From the NCBI GenBank assembly GCA_032718475.1, contig JAUCBJ010006966.1, positions 1 to 51,094 on the forward strand: 51,094 nucleotides of DNA, in the 5' to 3' direction. This DNA comes from Nemertoderma westbladi (Eukaryota; Xenacoelomorpha; Nemertodermatida; Nemertodermatidae). Of this stretch, positions 44,540-51,094 are shown piece by piece. Below the pieces are notes generated by a model. It saw only the letters and a program-made list of their open reading frames with translations, was not told where the DNA came from and searched no databases. A program made the position numbers and the translations under genes. Every line of letters begins with the position of its first letter. Position 1 is the first letter of the stretch.

Positions 44540-45958
44540 ATGGCATACCATATGGTAGATAATAATGATGGTTATGAAAGTAACCGCGTATCCGAACAAC
44601 CGTTATGGAAATCCTATCTGTACCAACTTCAACAGCAGGCACCGAAACCGAAACGGATTGTGTCTGAGCGCTCTATTCCCAACCGTCCGGAATTCTACGG
44701 ACGAGAATACCACGGCCCGATATCGCGCGAACAAGCGACGCAGTTGCTCCGAGCCGACGGTGATTACTTGATCCGCGAGAGTCAACGCCAGCCCGGGAGC
44801 TACACACTGGGACTCCGCTTCCACGGGGATAACAAAAACTACAAACTTTACTTCGACCACTCCAGTCGGACACATTATGTCGGGGAGAAGCGATTCGAGA
44901 CGATGCAGGAGTTGGTGCAAGACGGGTTGATCACGATGTACATGGAGCTGGAAGCCTCGGACTATATCTCAGTGATGGCCCAGGAGCCCGTGTACGACCG
45001 GGTCACCCAGTTCCAGAAACACAAACATCCCGCACGTGTCGGTAACAGCGAGGTATCCGCACGTCCCGGTAACGCCGAAGTTTACGCACCGGTACAGCAG
45101 CTGCAGGTGAGTATCGCTGAGGCTGACACCGCCGGTGACACCGCAGTTAGCACCGCTACTGCCGCACCGCAATGCTACGACTACGAGAAGCCACACGGTT
45201 TCAAGATGAACTCATTCAAAGGCCTCCACTGGTGTCAGTGGTGCGGAAACTTTATGTGGGGATTGGTGCAGCAGGGGATGCGCTGCGCAGATTGCGGTCT
45301 CATTATCCACAAACAATGCGCGGTCTCTGTCCCTCGTGACTGCGTCCCGGACATGAAGTTCGTTAAACGCGTGTTCGGGGTCGACCTGACTACCTTGGTG
45401 AAGGCGTATAAGACCAGCATCCCGTTCGTGGTGGAGGTCTGCGTGCGGGAGTTGGAGAGCCGCGGCTTGCATTGCGAGGGGCTGTACCGGGAGTGCGGGT
45501 TCAACGAGGACATCGAGTCGATCCGATCCGCGTTCGAGTCCGACGGCGCGGGAGCTCGACTCGAAGAGTTCGACGACGTGAACGCGGTCGCCGGGGCGCT
45601 CAAACTCTACTTCCGGGACCTGCCCATCCCGCTGATTAGTTTCGAGGCGTATCCCCACTTTATAGCGGCGGCCAATCGTGAGTCGTTCCCGCAGCGGGTG
45701 GAGTCGCTCCGCGCCGCGTTGCAGGCCCTCCCTCCCGCGCACTTCCAGACGCTCCGATACTTCCTCGCTCATCTCGTTCGCGTCTCCCGCCTCTCCGACT
45801 CCAACCTGATGGGGCCGGAGAACCTCGGCGTTGTGTTCGGCCCCACGCTCCTCCGCTGCCCGGAGTCCCAGTCCTGGGCGATGTTATCCGAGTTGCCCAC
45901 ACAGCGACTCGTTGTGGAACTGCTCGTCACCGGGTATACAACTCTGTTTCCGAGCTAA
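44540..45958 (+). CDS. Chimaerin-type Rac GTPase-activating protein, SH2-C1-RhoGAP (single exon)
   Basis: Chimaerins inactivate Rac and are recruited to membranes by diacylglycerol. The 472-residue product matches the full-length SH2-containing isoforms (about 460-470). The SH2 domain spans residues 52-140; YLIRES (76-81) keeps the phosphotyrosine-binding Arg79. The C1 domain (219-268) has the complete zinc pattern: H219, C232, C235, C249, C252, H257, C260, C268. RhoGAP covers about 281-470, with EGLYR placing the arginine finger at Arg317, followed by ALKLYFRDLPIPL and NLGVVFGPTLL. The WKSYLYQLQQ N-terminus is typical. I chose the ATG at 44540 (G at -3 and +4); the frame is open upstream to a GTG at 44471, but that part shows no conservation. 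No introns interrupt it, unlike usual animal orthologues. It is markedly GC-richer than its surroundings. Orthology to vertebrate CHN1 or CHN2 individually cannot be decided. Confidence 0.
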   Translation: MAYHMVDNNDGYESNRVSEQPLWKSYLYQLQQQAPKPKRIVSERSIPNRPEFYGREYHGPISREQATQLLRADGDYLIRESQRQPGSYTLGLRFHGDNKNYKLYFDHSSRTHYVGEKRFETMQELVQDGLITMYMELEASDYISVMAQEPVYDRVTQFQKHKHPARVGNSEVSARPGNAEVYAPVQQLQVSIAEADTAGDTAVSTATAAPQCYDYEKPHGFKMNSFKGLHWCQWCGNFMWGLVQQGMRCADCGLIIHKQCAVSVPRDCVPDMKFVKRVFGVDLTTLVKAYKTSIPFVVEVCVRELESRGLHCEGLYRECGFNEDIESIRSAFESDGAGARLEEFDDVNAVAGALKLYFRDLPIPLISFEAYPHFIAAANRESFPQRVESLRAALQALPPAHFQTLRYFLAHLVRVSRLSDSNLMGPENLGVVFGPTLLRCPESQSWAMLSELPTQRLVVELLVTGYTTLFPS

Positions 45959-46371
45959 TTTAATCGCCCAGTTAATTATTGTAATAATATTACGACCATA
46001 AATAATCTCCACATCTCTCCCCCAATAAACCATTTAGTAAGAAAATTTATAAATATTACAGACAGAGGTGTTTTTATATTAATTAATCAAAATCATTATT
46101 TAATTTTCTACTGACTGCGACTACTACAAATTTTTTAACATTGTACTCGCTGTACATCTAACTTATGCTATACGGATATTTAAATTCTACAAATATTATT
46201 AACGTTTGAAATTAAGTTAAGTTTTAAGTTATCGCTAAAAGTTTGAAGTGAGTTTGCGTAATGATAGAACCGCTTTATATCTAAATGTAATTAATTATTT
46301 GAATGATAATGTTTATGTGTTTCCCAAAATTGCATATTTAACCGATTAATAACCGGCGATTCAGAAATAAA
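45959..46371 (+). other. Probable chimaerin 3' UTR
   Basis: AT-rich sequence follows the stop. AATAAA hexamers occur at about 46023 and at 46366-46371; either could direct polyadenylation. No genomic poly(A) tract follows, so there is no direct sign of retroposition. Confidence 0.
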
Positions 46372-47905
46372 GATTGGACTATATTCCCTCATGTACATGT
46401 AGATGGATACAAATGCAACTTATTTTCATAAAACTGTCTGACGTTCCTGCACCGTAAGCTTTACGTCTGCTTCTGGATGCTGTATAGTGTACGTATGGTG
46501 GTATCATCAATCAGTAACGTAATTTGTTGCATTTAGTCCCACTTTATTTGTATTTAGGGCTACTGGTACTATCAGACACACCACATAAAGTCCACCCTTA
46601 CTATCCCTTGAAGATAATAAATCCAAATAATGTTAATAAATCCATGGCTACTTAAGCAAGGGAAGGTGAGAAAGCAATTTGGTGAAATACAATTTCGTGC
46701 AGTATTACATGAAAATATAAAGTTTTTCTCCTTATTGCCCTTAAGTGGGAATTAAACCTAATTGTTTTTCATGTGATAAACAGTTAACTGGAGTGGATAT
46801 TCTAACTTACAATCTTCCTCTCACTAACCTAACCACAACGAACTAACTCAATCTCTCTATATATCTCTAACCCTTATTATAACATACCGATGACTAGATA
46901 GAACTGTACGTGTACACCTACATCACTACGACACTAACTTACAATAAGTTAATCTATAATTCCAACATCTAACTAAATTGTGATATAATTCTACTCCCGG
47001 CTTTTACAGCTGATAACTTCTCTCTCTCTCTCTCTCCAGTGCTGCAACAAGCAATTCCATTTATTCATGTTATCTAGTTTGAATCACGTTAGATTGGATA
47101 TATATTTGTATTACTTATTTATTTCACTAAATGGAATGAATACCTAAAAATATATATGTTTTTGATTAGTTGTTTGTTTTGATTTAATGGTCTTTACGGT
47201 TTGTAGACTTAATATATTAATTGTATGAGATTTAAGAGTACAATAAATAATTGTGAAATTATTGATTATTGCCGAGCAACGATTGTATCAAACTTACTAT
47301 TTTTTTAAATCGGAATTATCGTTTTATTTATTTTTGGTTCCCGACTCTTCCACACTAATTAACACCTTCAATAATTGGGAAATAATGATGTAAATTTATC
47401 TTTTAAAATAACATAATAGTAGGTAGTGGGCGGAAGAGTTTAAGTATGTTTTTAAGGCTAACTCCCGCAAGCTAAAAATAAACAGTTGCTATATTTCCCC
47501 TTCGAATCGAGAGGCCTTTCTCCAGGTAGTAAGTAACATAACGATGTTATATTTTCAAAAGTAGCACGTTGGGGCGACAACAGTAATAAGTGCCGCGCAT
47601 AAAGAAAATACCATAATAACAAATTGAAAATTACCCAACTCTAAATTCTAAAATTGTCCGTTTATTTGGCTGTCATGATTGGTTTACTAACTAGTTACTC
47701 TAGTTTTTGGGCCCATCTGAAGTATGCGCTATAAAACACTTAATAAAGATAAATTAAAAAGAAAAAGGAAAAAATCTTCATATATAAAATTCCAATAAAA
47801 TGTCACATGTGCATACTAACTTCTCTTTTTTGAGGCTGTACTGTATACACTGAGTCTGAGTAAATTCCCTACTACCTACGTACCGTACATACTTCCATAT
47901 TATAT
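46372..47905. other. AT-rich intergenic spacer
   Basis: No gene or element was recognised. A (CT)n microsatellite lies at about 47019-47037. Confidence 0.
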
Positions 47906-47909
47906 ACAA

Positions 47910-48130
47910 ATAATAATAATAATATTGATTATTTATATAGCGCTTTTCTACGCCCAGCATACTGCCAGGTCTTTACCCCAGCAAAGCCAGGTTCCCATTA
48001 TACCGCTGGGTTGGCGTAGGTACTAATGTCTAAAGTTTCTCGCCTATATGGACACAACAGTGCGAAATTTCTACAGCCTTTAATCGGATTCGAACCTGCG
48101 CCACCAAACACTATTGTGTTGTGTAAGCTA
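47910..48130 (-). mobile_element. tRNA-derived SINE with AAGCGCTATATAAAT tail
   Basis: On the minus strand a B-box GGTTCGAATCC (plus 48086-48096) is followed by a body with GGGAACCTGGCTTTGCTGG. The end is GAAAAGCGCTATATAAATAA plus an (ATT)n run (plus 47911-47925). This 3' ending is widespread in aquatic-animal SINEs. The 5' end is approximate and no target duplication was seen. Confidence 0.
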
Positions 48131-48284
48131 ATGTATATTGTACATTACATGTACGTACATACTACATCATACTACTTGCTACTTTTATAAATCGTAGCTT
48201 AAGGTGACATGGTCCTACGTCAAAAATTGTAATTGTTCAGGAGATCCCATAAAAGATATATAGAGATATATAGGGTCTTTTTGC

Positions 48285-48440
48285 AGTAAAATATTGCCCA
48301 ATAGGAATATTAGCAATAATCATCACTTCCCATTGGTTAAAACTTTACATAGGACCTTTCTTCGGTAAAATATTGTCCGCTGGGATATAGGGCTTCACTT
48401 TACCACGCAATAATCATCACTTCCCATTGGTTAAAGTGTT
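48285..48440. repeat. Imperfect direct repeat, about 85-bp period
   Basis: GTAAAATATTG...CAATAATCATCACTTCCCAT followed by TGGTTAAA occurs at about 48287-48342 and again at about 48366-48437, with an insertion in the second copy. Confidence 0.
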
Positions 48441-49145
48441 CAAAACTTTGCCAGCTGATAGACCATGTATTTAAGCTTGGATTGTATAAAAAAAAAGTAA
48501 ATAAAATACGACAAAAAAACGACTTAGGGCCTTATGGAACTTAGCTTAACATCTTTATGGAAACATAACATCAGTATAATACTTACCTGAAGACAGCAGA
48601 CAGGGAGGCCACATGGTGCTTCCTTAATAATTTATGTTAGCGGGAGTGAGCCTTAAATACAACTACTTAATTTAATATCAATTCAATTGTCTCATTTAAT
48701 ATAAATTTAATTGTTTCTATAAAAGCTTTATAATATTAAAGGCTGTTGCCGCGTCATAAAACGATGCACTTTCATATTGTTGTAGGGCAACTGGCGATCT
48801 TGGAAACATGGGAATTTAAATTTGCATAACAAAAAGTATAAATTATAATTAAATGAGGAAGAAACGTGCAGGAATTTATTATTAAAGAAAGCCACAAACT
48901 ATAATTAAGCATAACAAGTAACCTATTGTTTAGCTAGGTGATTGTGTGTCTTGTTAAGGTTAGATCATTAATAAATTAAATATAATTTATAATAATTTTA
49001 AAATATTGTGCATTATGTATGGCCAGCGCCACCCATTAGTATATTGTCTTGTTCTCGATATAATATAATTAATATAATTTTATTAAAAATAACCCACTCT
49101 GTATTCTGTGCTTTTTTAAATCTACGGGGCGCATGGTCACGATTT
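48441..49145. other. AT-rich spacer, no gene seen
   Basis: No element was recognised. It leads directly into the 32-bp array. Confidence 0.
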
Positions 49146-50065
49146 GAAGTCTGCCACATGGTGCCCCAGTCACGACGTGAGGTCTGCCATATGGTGCCCC
49201 AGTCACGACACGAGGTCTGCCACATGGTGCCCCAGTCACGACTCGAGGTCTGCCACATGGTGCACCACCATGACGTGAGGTCTGCCACATGGTGCACCAC
49301 CATGACGTGAGGTCTGCCACATGGTGCCCCAGTCACGACGTGATGTCTGCCACATGGTGCACCACCATGACGTGAGGTCTGTCACATGGTGCCCCAGTCA
49401 CGACGTGAGGTCTACCACATGGTGCACCACCATGACGTGAGGTCTGCCGCATGGTGCACCACCATGACGTGAGGTCTGCCACATGGTGCCCCAGTCACGA
49501 CGTGATGTCTGCCACATGGTGCACCACCATGACGTGAGGTCTGCCACATGGTGCACCACCATGACGTGAGGTCTGCCACATGGTGCACCACCATGACGTG
49601 AGGTCTGCCACATGGTGCACCACCATGACGTGGGGTCTGCCACATGGTGCACCACCATGACGTGAGGTCTGCCACATGGTGCACCACCATGACGTGAGGT
49701 CTGCCACATGGTGCACCACCATGACATGAGGTCTGCCACATGGTGCACCACCATGACGTGAGGTCTGCCACATGGTGCACCACCATGACGTGAGGTCTAC
49801 CACATGGTGCACCACCATGACGTGAGGTCTGCCGCATGGTGCACCACCATGACGTGAGGTCTGCCACATGGTGCCCCAGTCACGACGTGATGTCTGCCAC
49901 ATGGTGCACCACCATGACGTGAGGTCTGCCACATGGTGCACCACCATGACGTGAGGTCTGCCACATGGTGCACCACCATGACGTGAGGTCTGCCACATGG
50001 TGCACCACCATGACGTGAGGTCTGCCAAATGGTGCACTACCATGACGTGAGGTCTGCCACATGGT
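49146..50065. repeat. 32/33-bp tandem array with higher-order duplication
   Basis: About 29 units occur in two types: GAGGTCTGCCACATGGTGCA with CCACCATGACGT (32 bp), and one with CCCCAGTCACGACGT (33 bp). A run of variant units (ACCACATGG, then GCCGCATGG, then the 33-bp type) starts at 49411 and recurs at 49796, giving a period of 385 bp. Each 32-bp unit contains the 7-bp inverted repeat CATGGTG-CAC-CACCATG. Minus-strand frames of up to 182 codons are artefacts. Confidence 0.
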
Positions 50066-50189
50066 ACACACTGCCGTCAGTGAGGTAGCTACAGTGCACA
50101 GCGTCACTCAGATTAAAGTTACATTTTTGCTATTATTGTCACGATTCAATCATTGAAATGAACCTGGAAGTATTTGTGCACTACTGCTA

Positions 50190-50665
50190 CTACTACTATA
50201 ATCGGCCTGCTGCATTGAAACTGCACATTGAGATGCTATACAGGCTTAACAATATTTTGTCACCACCGGCCGTGTCCTTTAAGTAGCGTCTCACAAAATT
50301 CATGGGGTGTCCACCATGCTTATTTTCACCATTGGGCTGCCAAAGCAGAAGATTGTGCACAGGCTGGTCCTCACGGGAAATTTGCATGTCCTTCAAAGCG
50401 GAGGCGGCTTTGTTCTAGTGTCAAGGTTTGGGGAACCAAAGAGATATCTACAATGTTATATTATACTGTAGTGTCTGGTTAGAGATGTGTGCATTGTACT
50501 TGACACAATGAACCCGACGTAGCATTCTGGTGAATGCGCCACCTAGAGATTTGGTATCCTCAGCAGTTAGAGCCCAGCATGGACTCCCGTAGGAGTACTG
50601 GAACTACTGCTGCTCTAAATAATTGGACCGTCAAGTTTCCGATGAAGCCACAACTCTAGGACTCC
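50190..50665 (-). pseudogene. Decayed LINE RT fragment, minus strand
   Basis: Read on the minus strand, 50640-50490 matches the LYGSPCWALT thumb region of the 35190 fragment. The open frame 50396-50196 then carries a LLWQPNGENKHGGHP segment, a typical C-terminal end of this LINE group. Small deletions and a frame break separate the two. Confidence 0.
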
Positions 50666-50667
50666 CG

Positions 50668-51048
50668 TGAAAATAAGCTGCAAAGCTTTAGGGGTAATCC
50701 TATATGTTATGTTGGACACGTTCGTGGGGCGTCGCGCAGCACGCGAACTTTGGCAAAAATTGGCAAAGAAATCAATTTGATCTGGAGTTAAAAGTTCGAG
50801 AGGTATTTGGCCGTAACTTTTAAAAATATTGGAACGTTTTCTCTAGTATGCCCAGCCCATACAAAATCTGGTTGAAAATTGTTAAAATCTTCAAAAGTTA
50901 TTTACGAATGAATTTTTTATTACAGATAGACAGACAGGCGGACATGAAATTTTGCCATATTTACTAATTATAATTGTGCACTAAGGTTCGCCTTTACTGC
51001 GTGGCACGCCCTACAGTTCCCTTACAGTATACATTGTTGTTATTGTTT
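50668..51048 (+). mobile_element. LINE 3' UTR fragment interrupted by a dispersed repeat
   Basis: AAGCTGCAAAGCTTTAGGGG and ATGTTATGTTGGAC at 50668-50718 are nearly identical to 8041-8084. The continuation (TTATTGTTTTTACATAA) appears only at about 51029-51045. About 300 bp between belong to the dispersed family also seen at 34461 and 34925. Its edges (GGGGCGTCGCGCAG and, reversed, AGGGCGTGCCACGCAG) may be short terminal inverted repeats. Confidence 0.
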
Positions 51049-51094
51049 TTACATAAGAGAGGGCGTTCATAAAGATTTCACGCAAATTTCCTCG

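Noticed and set aside
45212-45772. 186-codon minus-strand frame
   Set aside because: It is an antisense shadow of the GC-rich RhoGAP coding sequence, with no recognisable domain.
48081-48100. Possible tRNA gene (GGTTCGAATCC on the minus strand)
   Set aside because: No cloverleaf with a matching acceptor stem could be built. The downstream body and (ATT)n tail mark it as a SINE.
49146-50065. Possible CRISPR-like array of short regular repeats
   Set aside because: Units are contiguous without unique spacers and the context is a eukaryotic genome; it is a minisatellite.
49398-50107. Minus-strand frames of up to 182 codons
   Set aside because: They only follow the 32-bp tandem repeat and overlap each other in several registers.

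Overview
The window looks like nuclear DNA of an animal, most probably a marine or other aquatic invertebrate. It is AT-rich and dominated by transposable elements and tandem repeats, and it holds only two conserved host genes. The evidence for an animal is a mitochondrial sarcosine dehydrogenase, an SH2-C1-RhoGAP chimaerin (an architecture typical of animals), a Bel/Pao-type gag, CR1/L2/jockey-like LINEs, tRNA-derived SINEs with a tail of the AAGCGCTATATAAAT type, and piggyBac-, hAT- and Kolobok-like DNA elements. The species cannot be placed from the sequence alone.

Layout. 1-2467 (minus): an uninterrupted gag-like frame of a Bel/Pao LTR retrotransposon, running off the left edge. 2468-5616: its probable leader/LTR region with internal repeats. 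5623-8166: a 5'-truncated LINE whose long RT frame is intact but whose first catalytic aspartate is replaced. 10010-11330: a 31-bp satellite-like array with a 496-bp higher-order period. 11767-13635: a piggyBac-like non-autonomous element carrying a minisatellite. 14913-17615: intronless sarcosine dehydrogenase. 18871-20504: a hAT-like remnant. 21779-23845: an inverted-repeat element. 24365-28314: a giant foldback element with an 8-bp target duplication. 28800-29540: a decayed LINE. 32401-37151: a second foldback-like element with a 9-bp target duplication. It contains a TTAA-flanked element whose empty site is preserved in the opposite arm. 37690-40378: an element with about 45-bp terminal repeats, a 5-bp target duplication and a large internal 62-bp array. 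40560-42480: a 165-180-bp tandem array bounded by a conserved TAACGGTCGTGA motif. 44540-45958: intronless chimaerin. 47910-48130: a SINE. 49146-50065: a 32-bp array. 50190-51048: LINE debris.

The two host genes are unrelated in pathway: mitochondrial one-carbon metabolism, and diacylglycerol-controlled Rac inactivation. Both are complete single-exon frames, which is unusual because these families are normally multi-exonic in animals. Neither shows a poly(A) tract or other proof of retroposition. No operon, CRISPR array or rRNA is present. The strongest biology here is structural: several non-autonomous DNA elements carry internal minisatellite or higher-order arrays, and two of them are very long foldback structures with clean target-site duplications.
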